A DNA stretch of 64,000 bases from Margaritifera margaritifera (Eukaryota > Mollusca > Bivalvia > Unionida > Margaritiferidae), in contig JAQPZY010000732.1 of the NCBI GenBank assembly GCA_029931535.1, positions 31,001-95,000 of the forward strand, in the 5' to 3' direction. The first letter of the stretch is position 1. Each line of letters starts with the position of its first letter. The notes beneath the pieces were generated by a model, which was not told where the DNA came from, ran no database searches, and worked only from the letters and a program-made list of their open reading frames with translations. Position numbers and translations under genes: made by a program. Shown here piece after piece: positions 48,410 to 60,108 of this stretch.

Positions 48410-48829
48410 CTAACTACTTCCAGTGAACACTGTCAAGGTTCCTTGATCATCCATATGTGCTCTATAGTTGGACCAGCAGCAGGGCTCTATCTGCTTCTTA
48501 TCGATGCCCCAAAAGGCAAGTTCATCCTAAAATAGGGGCCCACACAGATCTGTAGGTTAATGGAGTTTCCAAGTTTGATAATAATTCAAGATCATGTTAA
48601 AAACACCAGGATGTCGGTCAAAGAAGTATTCTCCAGTTTCCGGATCATAGTCCAAGTTTGAACCGAGCGTATTGGTCAGCCATGACAGTCTAGTGTCAGG
48701 AATGTTATTCAGTGTGGTCTTGTAAGTTTCGTATCTAACGCCCCCTACATTTATTACAATACGATTACTATTCTTTTTGTCAAGGCCTGATGAAATCAGA
48801 TGGGGAAGGAAAGATATTTTTGGCGCCAT
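48410..48829 (-). pseudogene. Kv3/Shaw-type potassium channel T1 domain with two premature stops
   Basis: A 140-codon in-frame stretch starts [10 protein letters not shown] and gives [50 protein letters not shown] and QTWKLH. At 48,559-48,557 TAA stands where the family has tyrosine (KLHYPTD). The frame continues PTDLCGPLF, then TAG at 48,529-48,527 in place of glutamate, then [18 protein letters not shown] and [14 protein letters not shown]. This is the tetramerisation domain plus the CCW zinc-site region of Shaw channels. Two conserved residues are also changed (LSRLT to LSWLT, TGKLH to TWKLH). No membrane domain follows. It is a pseudogene exon or a partial copy. Confidence 0.9.
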
Positions 48830-48963
48830 GAGAGAAAGTCTTGAATTGTCAACTTCTATTTGATTCAGTTAAAGTTTTCGATTTACTCTTCTAATTTTCC
48901 TGGTACATGGAAAAAAAAGTCTCTTCGGTTTTGTTTTGTATACGTACAATTCAGATTTGTAAT

Positions 48964-49833
48964 TGTTATGTATGATGTTTATATAATATTATAAATATTT
49001 TTGGAAATTATAAATGTTTCTTGACTTTAATATTGGCTTAAATCTTAATGTTGTTTATCAGGAAAAATATGTTTAACTGGTGTCCTTGAATTAGGTTGTT
49101 TATTTTAGATTTGAGCTAAAGGATAGTTTTGATAAACAAAATGTTTACTGAATTTGAGGTCAAGGTTGATTTTGTTTACAGATACAACTGGAAAATCCTT
49201 AGAGTTATGTGTAAAAGTCATGTCCATACAAATACAAATCCATTATGTGTAAACGTCATGTCCATACAAGTAAAATTCCATTAAGATGACACATATTCTA
49301 GAACATTCTATCATGTGACCATTCTTTATATATACCATGTTTAGTGGACAGTTTTTCAGTTTCGACATTACTATCAGTCTTTTAAAGAGCTATTACAGTT
49401 GTGGAAAGTAATTCAAAATTCTAAGAGAGGAATTATTTAAATATTGATTGGATTATACAAGTGCTAATAAACTGATGGATTTTAAATTTTTAATTGATGA
49501 TTTTGGAATTTATGTGAACTTATTCAGAGATATTTTGGAGTACTTCATTTTGACATCAGCACATTAAAGACTACTAGTACATCAGGACTTTGAAGACCAT
49601 TGGCACATTATAACATTCAAGGATACCCGTGAATTCGTAACATTCTATATTTAGGACTTGTGATTAGGACACTAATTCTTATTGGATTATTTGGATATTA
49701 ATACACATTACTGTAAGTGTCTTTTTGATTTTTCATTTTAATTATCTAGAAATAAATGGCTTGTTGATTTTTACTTGATTTGTTGGTTTCACTTTCTTTC
49801 TGTTACATTTTTCTAGACCATAGAGTCGTAACA
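48964..49833 (+). repeat. 5' LTR
   Basis: It is 870 bp, starting TGTTATGTATGATG and ending GAGTCGTAACA, with TGTTA/TAACA inverted ends. Compared with the 3' LTR it has an extra tandem copy of about 37-38 bp near 49,205-49,275 (AAAGTCATGTCCATACAA and AACGTCATGTCCATACAA). It carries the promoter; TATATATACC at 49,328-49,337 is a possible TATA region. Confidence 0.95.
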
Positions 49834-49838
49834 GAAAT

Positions 49839-49856
49839 TGGGGGCTCGTCCGAGAT
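49839..49856 (+). promoter_or_regulatory. Primer binding site, tRNA-Pro type
   Basis: TGGGGGCTCGTCCGAGAT lies 5 bases after the 5' LTR. It matches the well-known tRNA-Pro primer site of murine leukaemia virus at 17 of 18 bases, so tRNA-Pro is the likely primer for minus-strand synthesis. Confidence 0.85.
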
Positions 49857-49980
49857 AGAATTTCTTTAAACCAAATTGGAGATATTAAAGTTATTTTTGA
49901 AATTCATATTTATTTGTTTTTGTCTTTGGCAAATAATTTAAATAGAGAATTTTTTTGTGTGAAACCAACAAGCATTCACA

Positions 49981-51400
49981 ATGGCATCTAATGTTCAGAA
50001 TTTCATTTCAAAACCTACCCAGGAGGGGTTAGAGTATATGAGAAAGGATGAGTTGCAAGAACTTGCCAGAAAATACAGTCTGTCTGAGGCGAAAGCAACA
50101 TTGACAAAACAGGAGATAAAGATTATTTTAATTCAATATTTAGTTGGAAAGGTAATTTTGGATAATAGTGCTTTAAGTTTGAAGAGAATGCCTGTATCTG
50201 GTTCTGACAGGAAATTAAGGGAATTAGAGTTAAAGAACAAGATGGATTTAGAATTGGCAAAGCTGATTCAGAGAGAGAGAGAGAGAGAAAGAAGAGAGGC
50301 AAATGCAGATGGAGAGAGAGAAAGAGGAGAGGCAGATGGAGAGAGAAACAGGAGAGGCAGATGGAGAGAGAGAAACAGGAGAGGGAGATGCAGAGAGAGA
50401 GAGAGAGAAAGAGAAGAAAGGGAAATGCAATTAAAATTAAGAGAATTAGAACTGGCAAACAGAGCACACTCCACTCCTTTAAACACAAGTTCAGGTTTTG
50501 ATGTTACTAGATATATTAGGTTAGTACCCCTTTTCAGGAAAAAGAAGTAGATAAATACTTTCTTCATTTCGAGAAAATTGCTGAAAACTTGAAATGGCCC
50601 AGAGAGCATTGGACTTTGTTATTACAAAGTGTACTTATTGGCAAAGCTCGTGAAGTCTACACTTCACTGTCAGTACAACAAGGCAATGATTATGATGTGG
50701 TTAAGGAGTACATCTTGAAAGCTTATGAGTTGGTACCAGAGGCATATCGACAAAGGTTTAGTAATTTTAGAAAAGAAACTGGACAAACTCATGTCGAATT
50801 TGCAAGGGAAAAAGAACAACTATTTGATAGGTGGTGCTCAGCCAGGAAAGTTGATCAATATTATGATAACCTCAGACAGCTCGTATTAATTGAAGAGTTC
50901 AAGAGGTGCATCCATAGTGATGTTAAAACCTATCTTGACGAGCAGAATGTGGAAACTTTGGAAAATGCTGCTCGTATGGCTGATGATTATTCCTTGACTC
51001 ACAAAATTTCATTTGGCAATAAGTCGTCCTCTCAGCAGTTTTCTGGTAAAAGACCATTTCAATCTCATACGAGTACTTCCAAATTTCACAACAGCACAAC
51101 TGTTAGGAATCAAACATCTGATAAGACTGATCAGAAATCCTTATCTCTTCCTACGTGCACTTATTCTAAAATGAAATTGCACGTTATTTCTGATTGCTTC
51201 AAGTTGAAAAATAAGCAACAGAGTAAAGACAGAGCTTTTCCAAATGCTCTTATTTCAAAGAGATCAAGGTCACGGTCTTGTATTGAAGGCAATACATTTG
51301 TTGGGTCAAACAAACCCCAGCCTGATTCTATTTTGGAGGCTTATGAAACATTCATGTCAGAAGATTCTATATCACTTATTGGTGATTCTGCCAAGCCTAT
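49981..51400 (+). pseudogene. gag region of the gypsy element
   Basis: It starts MASNVQNFISKPTQEGLEYM. An arginine/glutamate-rich coil (50,265-50,425) comes from GA-repeat DNA. A frameshift near 50,535 separates this part from the capsid-like block WPREHWTLLLQSVLIGKARE, AYRQRFSNFRKETGQTHVEF and YYDNLRQLVLIEEFKRC, which resembles the SCAN/retroviral capsid fold. The zinc knuckle near 51,156 reads CTYSKMKLHVISDC, where the second cysteine (C-x-x-C) is serine, so zinc binding is impaired. Gag forms the particle in family members. The start is the first ATG after the primer site and a 124-bp leader. Confidence 0.88.
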
Positions 51401-52060
51401 CCCAATTAAAATATTAAGGGACACTGGAGCTTCTCAGAGTCTTTTATTATCAGGTATTTTGCCTTTGTCTGAGTAGTCTTCTTCGAGTGAAAGTGTTCTT
51501 GTTCAGGGAGTAGGGTGCGGTTTTGTAAATGTTCCTCTTCATTGTCTCAATTTGTCATCAGACTTAGTTTCTGGACCTGTGACTGTTGGGGCATTGACTT
51601 CTTTACCCATAGAGGGTGTTCATTTATTACTAGGCAATGACCTAGCTGGAGATAAGGTTGTGGTTAATCCACTTGTAACTGACAAGCCTTGTTTGGATCA
51701 GAAAGGTGATCCTGTCGAAATTGAAATCCCTGATTTGTACCCTGCTTGTGCAGTTACTAGAGCTATGGCAGAAAGAGCTCTTGAGAGTGATGTTGATCAG
51801 GATATTATTCCTTTAGCTGACACATGTGTTGGTCAGTCTTTTGATGAGGTCACTTTTTCCTCAGGTATTGATCAATCAAACGGTATTGATCACAGTGATC
51901 CCCTTTTGGCAACTCATTCTCTTTGTTCTAATCAGGGAACAGGAGCAAGATCCGAGATATATTGTTTGTTTCAGAGGGTTATTAGTGAAACTGAAGCCAC
52001 ACAAGTTCCAGTGTGTTACTTTGTGAAATATGGGGTCCTTATGAGGAAATGGAGATCACC
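51401..52060 (+). pseudogene. Retroviral-type aspartic protease and linker
   Basis: The active-site motif is LRDTGASQSLLL at about 51,415-51,450, matching the D-T/S-G-A loop. An in-frame TAG (51,474-51,476) follows LPLSE. The frame then continues through VTVGALTSLPIEGVHLLLGN, where HLLLGNDLAG is the C-terminal I-LG-D motif of gypsy proteases, and a linker with YPACAVTRAMAERAL. The protease would cut the gag-pol polyprotein. The nonsense codon blocks it. Confidence 0.85.
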
Positions 52061-52079
52061 TGAGGTACCCGGTGGTGAC

Positions 52080-53151
52080 GAGTGGTCAGTGAGCTATCAA
52101 ATTGTTGTTCCTAAGTCATATCGACAGGAAATTCTTAATTTAGCCCATGAAACTCCTTTGGCTGGTCATTTAGGAGTCCGTAAGACTTATCACAAGATCT
52201 TGAATCATTTTTATTGGCCGAAACTCAAAAGTGATGTTTCTAAATACTGCAGATCTTGTCACACTTGTCAAATGGTAGGAAAACCCAATCAGAAATACCT
52301 AAGGCTCATTTGCAACCTATTCCTGCATTTGATGAAACATTTTGTTGAATAATGGTAGACTGTGTTGGTCCTTTACCTAAGACCAAGTCAGGCAAAAAAT
52401 ACTTGTTGACCATCATGTGTGCATCTACAAGATTTCCAGAGGCAATTCCTCTGAGAAATATAAAAACTAAAACTATTGTGAAAGCTTTGGTGAAGTTTTT
52501 TTTACACTTGTTGGCCTTCCCAAATCTGTCCAGTCGGATCAAGGGTCAAATTTTATGTCTGGAATTTTCCAACAAGTTATGCATGAATTAGGCATCCAAC
52601 AGTTTAAATCTTCTGCCTATCACCCTGAAAGTCAAGGTGTTTTGGAAAGATTTCATCAAAATTTGAAGAATATGATTCGAACATATTGCTTTGATACAGA
52701 AAAGGATTGGGATGAGGGTGTTCATTTGTTGTTGTTTGCTGTTATCGAATCAGTTCAAGATTCGTTGGGTTTTAGTCCCATTGAACTAGTTTTTGGTCAT
52801 CCTGTCCGTGGACCATTGAAATTATTGAAAGAGAAACTTCTTTCAAATGAAGATTCAAAAATTAATCTTCTTGACTATGTCTTTGATTTCAAATACAAGT
52901 TGTCAAAGGCCTGTGAAGTAGCAAGAACTAATCTTCACACTACCCAGTCAAAAATGAAATTAAGGTATGACAGAAATACACAGGAAAGGAGTTTTAAACC
53001 TGGTGACAAAGTTCTGGCTCTCTTGCCCATACCTCAGAATCCTCTTCAGGCGAAATTTTATGGTCCTTATACCGTTGAAAAGAAAGTAAATGACTTAAAT
53101 TATATCATTAACACTCCTAGAGACGGAAACAGAAACAACTTTGTCATATAA
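52080..53151 (+). pseudogene. Integrase of the gypsy element, placed upstream of RT
   Basis: The zinc-binding HHCC module is GHLGVRKTYHKILNHFYWPK with YCRSCHTCQ (52,160-52,275). After a frameshift near 52,295 and a TGA, the catalytic core gives MVDCVGPLPKTKSGKKYLL (first D), then, past a second frameshift near 52,500, QSDQGSNFMSGIFQQ (second D) and HPESQGVLERFHQNLKNM (E). DDE residues are intact. The C-terminal part reads GDKVLALLPIP and FYGPYTVEKKVND, the GPY/F module. No chromodomain is seen. The order, before RT rather than after RNase H, is the notable point. Confidence 0.93.
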
Positions 53152-53153
53152 AT

Positions 53154-54723
53154 ATGTTAAAGGAATATTTTGACAGAGATAGCCCAGCTAATTATTCAGT
53201 TAATTTAGTTGTACATGTCCCACACATTGAAGATATCAACGATGGAGTACAATCAAACTATAGTGACTCTGGTATAACCAATCTTCGTAATTCAGAAATC
53301 TTGAACAATCTAGACCAGAAACTTTCACATCTACAATAACAGGAAAGAAATGAACTAAAACAGCTATTACATGACTATAAGCACTTGTTTCCTAATGTTC
53401 CAACACGAGCAAGTAAAGTTTATCATGACGTTGACGTTGTAGATTCTGCACCTGTGAAACAGCATCCTTATAGGATGAATCCTCTCAAACAGAACTATTT
53501 GAAGAAAGAAATTCAGTATTTGCTGGAGAATTATTTCATAGACCCAAGTAAAAGTAACTGGAGTTCACCATGTATTCTTGTTCCCAAGCCAGATAATACA
53601 TTCCGTATGTGTACTGACTATAGAAAAGTCAACAGTGTCACCAAAACTGATTCATTTACAATCCCAAGAATGGACGATTGCATTGATAAAATTAGAAATG
53701 CGGAATATGTCACCAAGTTTGACCTTTTAAAAGGATTCTGGCAAATTCCACTGACGGAAAGGGCAAAAGAAATTTCAGCATTTGTAACTCCAGATGGACT
53801 TTATCAATATAAAGTCATGCCGTTTGGAATGAAAAATTCGCCTGCAACGTTTCAACGTCTGATGAACATGATAACATCTGCTCTTGATAATTGTGACGCT
53901 TATATCGATGACGTCATTATCTACAACAACACCTGGGAAGATCATTTGGAAACCATTCGAAAATTCTTTGATCGACTAAGCGATGCGAATCTGACAATTA
54001 ATTTGAGCAAAAGTGAGTTTTGCCATGCTTGTGTCACATTTTTAGGACATATTTTGGGTCAAGGTCAAGTTAAACCTATAGAAGCTAAGGTCAAAGCTAT
54101 CTCTGAATTTCAAGTACCAATTTGTAAAAAGCAACTGATGCGATTTCTAGGTATGGCTGGATATTATCGGAAATTTTGTTCATATTTTTCCAAACTTGCT
54201 GAACCTTTGACAAGTTTATTGAGTAAGAAAACCAAATTGCATTGGTCTGACAAGTGTCAGGAATCTTTTGACAAGTTAAAGGCCATGCTTAAGAATGCAC
54301 CAGTTGTTTCTGCACCAAATTTCATCCAATAATTTAAATTATCTGTTGATGCAAGTGATGTAGAGGTTGGTGGAGTATTGATTCAGGAAGACAAAAGTGG
54401 TGTGGATCACCCTGTGTGTTATTTTTCTAAAAAAAATAAACAAACACCAGAAAAATTATTCCACAATTGAGAAGGAATGTTTGGCTTTGATATTGGCTTT
54501 ACAGCATTTTGAAGTGTATGTTACCTCATCTCTTTCTCCAATTATTGTGTACATTGATCACAATCCCCTTACTTTCATCAACAAAATGAACGATAAAAAT
54601 CGGAGATTGTTGAGATGGAGTTTAATATTGCAGGAATATAACATTGGGATCAAACACATCAGTGGAAAAGACAATGTGATTGCAGATGCACTCTCACGTG
54701 CAAAGAAATGTTATATTGCTTGA
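53154..54723 (+). pseudogene. Reverse transcriptase and RNase H of the gypsy element
   Basis: A spacer (frameshift at about 53,150, stop at 53,337-53,339) leads to RT. RT shows YLLENYFIDPSKSNWSSPCI, LVPKPDNTFRMCTDYRKVN, KFDLLKGFWQIPL (motif with first catalytic D), VMPFGMKNSPATFQRLM and AYIDDVIIYNNTWEDHL (YxDD box). It ends with FLGMAGYYRKFCSYFSKLAE. After TAA at 54,330-54,332, RNase H reads FKLSVDASDVEVGGVLIQ and, past a frameshift in the A run at about 54,430, TIEKECLALILALQHF, IVYIDHNPLTFI and DNVIADALSRA. The frame ends at 54,723 with nothing after it, so integrase is not duplicated downstream. Confidence 0.95.
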
Positions 54724-54835
54724 TGTAATTAAGTTCAGTAGCATAAAACATTTTCTTATGTAATTTTTGGTTATTATAGTATTAGATGTATATTCAAAAG
54801 AAAGCTTTATTGCATAAATCTTTCTTTTTCTTTAT

Positions 54836-54844
54836 GAGGGGAGG
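54836..54844 (+). promoter_or_regulatory. Polypurine tract
   Basis: GAGGGGAGG abuts the 3' LTR, as expected for the plus-strand primer. Confidence 0.85.
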
Positions 54845-55677
54845 TGTTATGTATGATGTTTATATAATATTATAGATATTTTAGGAAATTATAAATGTTT
54901 CTTGACTTTAATATTTGCTTAAATCTTAATGTTGTTTATCAGGAAAAATATGTTTAATTAGTGTCCTTGAATTAGGTTGTTTACTTCAGATTTGATCTAA
55001 AGGATAGTTTTGATAAACAAAATGTTTACTGAATTTGAGGTCAAGGTTGATTTTGTTTACAGATAAAACTGGAAAATCCTTAGAGCTATGTGTAAAAAGT
55101 CATGTCCATACAAGTAAAAGTCCATTAAGATGACACATATTCTAGAACATTCTGTCATGTGACCAGTCTTTATATATTCCATGTTTAGTGGACAGTTTTT
55201 CAGTTTCAACATTACTATCAGTCTTTTAAAAAGCTATTACAGTTGTGGAAAGTAATTCAAAATTCTAAGAGAGGAATTATTTAAATATTCATTGGATTAT
55301 AACGGTGCTCATAAACGTTTGGATTTTAGATTTTTAATTGATGATTTTGGAATTTATGTGAACTTATTCAGAGATATTTTGGAGTACTTCATTTTGACAT
55401 CAGCACATTAAAGACTACTAGTACATCAGGACTTTGAAGACCATTGGCACATTATAACATTCAAGGATACCCGTGAATTCGTAACATTCTATATTTAGGA
55501 CTTGTGATTAGGATACTAATTCTTATTGGATTATTTGGATATTAATACACATTACTGTAAGTGTCTTTTTGATTTTTCATTTTAATTATCTAGAAATAAA
55601 TGGCTTGTTGATTTTTACTTGATTTGTTGGTTTCACTTTCTTTCTGTTACATTTTTCTAAACCATAGAGTCGTAACA
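54845..55677 (+). repeat. 3' LTR
   Basis: It is 833 bp and matches the 5' LTR end to end, with scattered substitutions and without the 37-38-bp tandem copy. It ends GTCGTAACA and is followed by GAAAT. Confidence 0.95.
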
Positions 55678-57179
55678 GAAATCTTGTACTGCAGTCTTTA
55701 ATTCTGAGAAAGTCGTGTACATCAGTCATAAATACAATCACCAAGCTATCTTGATAGACGACGACTGCAAAGCACTTTGATTACATCATACATTCTAAAC
55801 ATTCTCGATGCTAAAACAATCGGAGAGAATAGTAAAGGATAATCGAGCTGAACGAGGACAATCATCGATAACGCATAAACATTTATTGAAGAATTCAGCA
55901 CGTATCGAGCAATCGATTCTTAGAGCGATCACCATAGATAGATTCATATCATGGAAAAAAACCTCATAGACTTACATTTCCGTGCCATTACCAACTTCCT
56001 TTTAACTTATTCCAATCCCTTTTTGAATTTCAACACTGGAGCAATATTCGCCATCATTAGCTGAATGATTTTACACCCAAATTACACAATCTTTAACATA
56101 GCAAATTGACACACACCCTTTTCATAACTGCACTCTAAGAATAGAGTCTCAAATTAAATATACAATCAATCCAATTCTCCAATGAAAGTCCGGAATACTG
56201 GTAAATATGTTTCCGTTAATAAATTTTAGTAAAGCGAGCGTTTTGAAATAAATCTTCGATGAATCAACGATCGTAAATATTCTTTGACGGATTTGAACGT
56301 GTGCCCCTTTAATGTTCAAACAACTAAAATTTGAAAAATTTCAATCTTTCAAAATTCCGCGTTGCTGGTCTACGGGTTTGCATTAATATTTCCTGTATTG
56401 CAAATCTCCGTCGTTAAGATTTCTCTTGCTGTGGCTGAAACACAGTAAGAAAACATCTACCTCTTTCCCACAGGTGCTTGCACCTAAGAACTCTTTATTG
56501 ATCCAGGAGAAGTATTTAGAAAAGGAATAGTTTCATTTGTGGATGATTGAAAACTTCTTAATGACATTGAGTATATAAGCAAGTTTGGCTAGTACGTCAT
56601 TAACCTTTGTATGTACTAAGTATGGAATGAAAATGTCATCAATTTAGATATTTCAATTTGAGAAATACATGGCAAGAGAAAATATCCGACGGCATAAAAG
56701 TATCGCAGGCTAGAGGAAAGTGGAGACCATGCTATAAATTTGAAATAGTGAATATCTCGATGCCAGTCTAAAATTTCTCCTTTGTCTTCGTAATAGTTGG
56801 AATTATATATGACAAAAAGTAATGACTTCAGCATCTAGAAATCTGTATACGGTGATGTACGAGTTCCAAAGTAATAGAAAACGACACTGTACATTCCAGC
56901 ACCTTTAAAATCAACCCACAAAGTGTATCAAAACTGTAAATACTGGCAATATTATGGAGAATAGATGTGTAATAAGTGAGAATTATTTGAACAATGTAGC
57001 CGATTAAATAAACATACAAATTATTTGACCAAAGTACACAATTATTTTGATCCGATGAAGACGTCGAAGATCTAGAATCATTTGCATTAACTTGTATATG
57101 AAACACACAGGTAAACGAAGATCTGGAATCATTTAAATTAACTTGAATTAACTTGCAACACACAGGTAAACGAAAAGTG
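55678..57179. other. Flank after the gypsy element, short coding-like patch
   Basis: At 55,683-55,779 one frame reads CTAVFNSEKVVYISHKYNHQ then AILIDDDCKAL. At 55,808-55,969 another reads MLKQSERIVKDNRAERGQSS then ITHKHLLKNSARIEQSILRA. I recognise neither. Their composition resembles the Polinton genes more than the AT-rich background. Beyond 55,970 nothing was seen. Confidence 0.4.
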
Positions 57180-59224
57180 AAAATAATGCTAATCATAGAC
57201 AGAGGTCTTGTCGACTGTCACAAAGATTTTATTCTCACACAAGACCATCAATGCATGCTCGAACTTTATGTAATTAAAAAAACAATACGTAACTTTTGCG
57301 TCTAATTGAACATATCTGCGCACTATTTTTTAATACACTGTAATTAATTCCCTCCTTTCCCACAGAGAGTTCGTTTGATTTTCGACACAGGGAACATTCA
57401 CAAATACTCGTCTGTATGCTTGGACGTAAACAACAGACTTCACAACATTTTGATATGAAATTCATTTGTGGGTGAAGAAGAATTTAATCAAATCAAGTTG
57501 TCTTCATTACAGCCTCGAATTTAGATGTATGTGCATCAAGGTTTGAACGTAACGCCCCTGAGTACAGTACAACCTAGTATGTCCTAAATCCATAAATGCC
57601 ATGAAAATAAGACAGGAGATGAAACAGCAGAGAATTAACTTTTCTTTCTTTACAAAATACAAGTACTTATGTTGCTATAAATTATACTGGAATTTGTGTC
57701 TGTAATAAGTATTGTATTAAGCTATGTGACTATTACAATATTTGAGGTATAAACTAAAAAGACATTCCAATGTTACAAGAAGTTAGCTGTAAATATTTCT
57801 GCATTTTTCCTTCATTTACGTATTATTACATCAGAAATATTATGGTATATTAAAACGAAGTTACTAATAAAATATAACGTTAAACGCTTCTCGGGCGATA
57901 ATGTAGAGATCGCACTACGACGGCTGTCTCTTTAGATAATGTAGACGTGTTTGATGTTATTTTTTTAAAGTTTCCAGTTGTAAATTTTGTTACTCCCATT
58001 CGTCGATATCTCAGTTTGCAGATGGCATTAAAGGCATAGTATCAAAATATTTGGTTTTAGATAAATTGTGGCTACAGAATTTAACAAAAACGCTAGCATA
58101 AGCTTTCCTTTTCTGCCCAATTGTCTGTATACTGAATAATTTAGTATTGCACCGATATTTCAGTTAGCAATTTCGGACAATCCAGTGTGCTTTATCATAC
58201 CGGCTTCGGATACATTTACATGAAAATGGCTGGAATACCTTCCCAAAAATAATGTATGTCTTGACGCGGAGCAATCAGTAAACCTAGCCCCACTGTGGCG
58301 ATGTTAAGTAGGAATATAGGAATGCTTCTTAGACATCCATGTGAGTTCGATATGAATCTAAATCGAAAGACATTGTGTATCAGGGCAGAATCTTGTAAAA
58401 CACTTGACTTTAAAAAGTATATGTTTGTTTTATCGATTTATTATATTTACATTTTTTTAAATTTAATAATAGACCATTGTTTTGGAAGAAATTATACAAA
58501 TTAAATTATTCGAACATATTGCCTCAAATTAACCTTTTCTACAGAGCCCTTATATCTCACTCATTATGTTTAAAACCAGTAATAACATGCACATTGAACA
58601 TCTGAATAATTTAATGAGGAGGAAATAAATTAAGAAATGGAGCGCAACAGAACATATTTTAACAACAAAAAAAAACTTGAATCATGAGAATTAAAATAAA
58701 CGATTAAAATTTTTACCGCAAAAATGAAACAGGAACATGTTTTTGTTCTCTTGATTATAAAGGTGATTGAAATAGATTATGACATTTTAAGTTTCAAAAG
58801 GAATTTTCTTTTATATGCGTGAACATATATTTGTAGTAACTTAAACACGTGTGTAAATAGTAAAAATAATGCTCTTTACAGACAAACTTATTGTCGACAG
58901 TAACAAAGTCTTTATTCACACACAAAATCATCAGTGCGTGTTCGAACTTCAACTGATTGAAAATGGAAACTTTTGTGTATAATTTAATGTATCTGCTCTC
59001 TACATTTTAGTACTCTATAGTGAATGTATCCCTTTCATTCAGACAGTTTATTTGATCCCTCACCTGTAAATTACGGCACATGGTACATCCACAAATACAC
59101 GTATGCGTGCTTGGACGTACACAACAGGTAACTCTCAAGAAGAATTTAATCAGATCATTACGTCTTCATTATAGCTCTCGTATGTAGCTGTAGATATACA
59201 ATAAATATACACAATTTTTGAACG

Positions 59225-59335
59225 GACGCACTGAGTACGGTAAAACAGCAGATGTACAACACAACACGCCCAAGTACAGTAAAATAGCGGACGTACAACA
59301 TTAGACGCCCGAGTAGAGTAAAATAGCGTATGCCC
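59225..59335. repeat. 39-40-bp minisatellite, three copies
   Basis: Units share GAGTACGGTAAAACAGC/AGTACAGTAAAATAGCG and GTACAACA. They lie in the second duplication copy. The first copy, near 57,560, has only one unit, so the array grew after duplication. Confidence 0.8.
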
Positions 59336-59958
59336 TAATCCATAAATGTCATGGAAATAAAAATGAAAATGAAACAGCATGATATCTTTTTTATTCTTTT
59401 GTTTAAATACAGCTGTATATTTCGTCGTGAATTTCTACTCGAAATTAGATTTGTAAATAGTGTTTGATACATATGTGTAACTATTACAATTTCTGAGGTC
59501 TTATTGAAAAAATAAAATTCCAGTGCTACATACACTAAATGAATCGACACTAGTTTTGATGGACACTTTGTAAACGTTGTAAACAGTTGCATCGAAATCC
59601 AGGTATATGGTTTGAAATCCATATATATAGCACCTCAACTACTCCAGCTGATCTGACCAGGTGAACTATGTGACATCACACAGGAATTTCTATCAGAGAT
59701 CCAGTGTTGAAAAATGAAATCGTCCGTGTCAGACTTTCTATTGATTAGAAGGACGGTAGCTGTTTGAAATGTTTTTAAAATCTACTTTTAAACGTTATTT
59801 GTTTTCGAATTTTGCAATATTGACTGAACTCGCGTCTGGGACTATTTTTTCACGCAGTAATGGAAAGGTCTGAGCCATAATTAAATGAAATGCTGAAAAT
59901 CATTTGTTCTGCTTTCTATCTAGATTATTTCCACTAAAAATAAAAACTATTTGATGAA

Positions 59959-60108
59959 CAGAATCTCAAGTGGGTAATGATTTAATATTGAATTTATGAA
60001 AATCGTTTAATAATTTCCATCTTTTGGGGGATTTGGCGAGCAAAAGATAGAAATTATTAAACAATTTTCATAAATCCCATATTAAATCATTACCCCTTTG
60101 AGATTCTC
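59959..60108. mobile_element. Foldback/MITE-like palindrome, about 150 bp
   Basis: The left arm starts AGAATCTCAAGTGGGTAATG and the right arm ends CATTACCCCTTTGAGATTCT. The arms are about 68 nt, near-identical in inverted orientation, with a roughly 12-nt loop of GGGGATTTGGCG. It is typical of a small foldback transposon relic, and is absent at the equivalent place in the first duplication copy. Confidence 0.85.

Larger units (their letters stand above)
48964..55677 (+). mobile_element. Ty3/gypsy LTR retrotransposon with INT before RT (Gmr1-like)
   Basis: The element is 6.7 kb with two LTRs, a primer binding site, a gag-pol frame and a polypurine tract. Domain order read from the sequence is gag, zinc knuckle, protease, integrase, reverse transcriptase, RNase H. 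Canonical gypsy has integrase last. The integrase-first order defines the Gmr1-like branch described from deuterostomes. About nine stops or frameshifts make it immobile. Flanking 5-mers GTAAT and GAAAT differ at one base and may be a decayed target duplication. The same family left a solo LTR at 34.6 kb. Confidence 0.93.

Noticed and set aside
48302..48535. Plus-strand frame starting MMLVVKMVIVVVVAAVVV
   Set aside because: It derives from a trinucleotide repeat and overlaps the antisense of the potassium-channel pseudogene.
50123..50609. Minus-strand frames rich in LSLSLS
   Set aside because: They are the reverse complement of the GA-rich part of gag.
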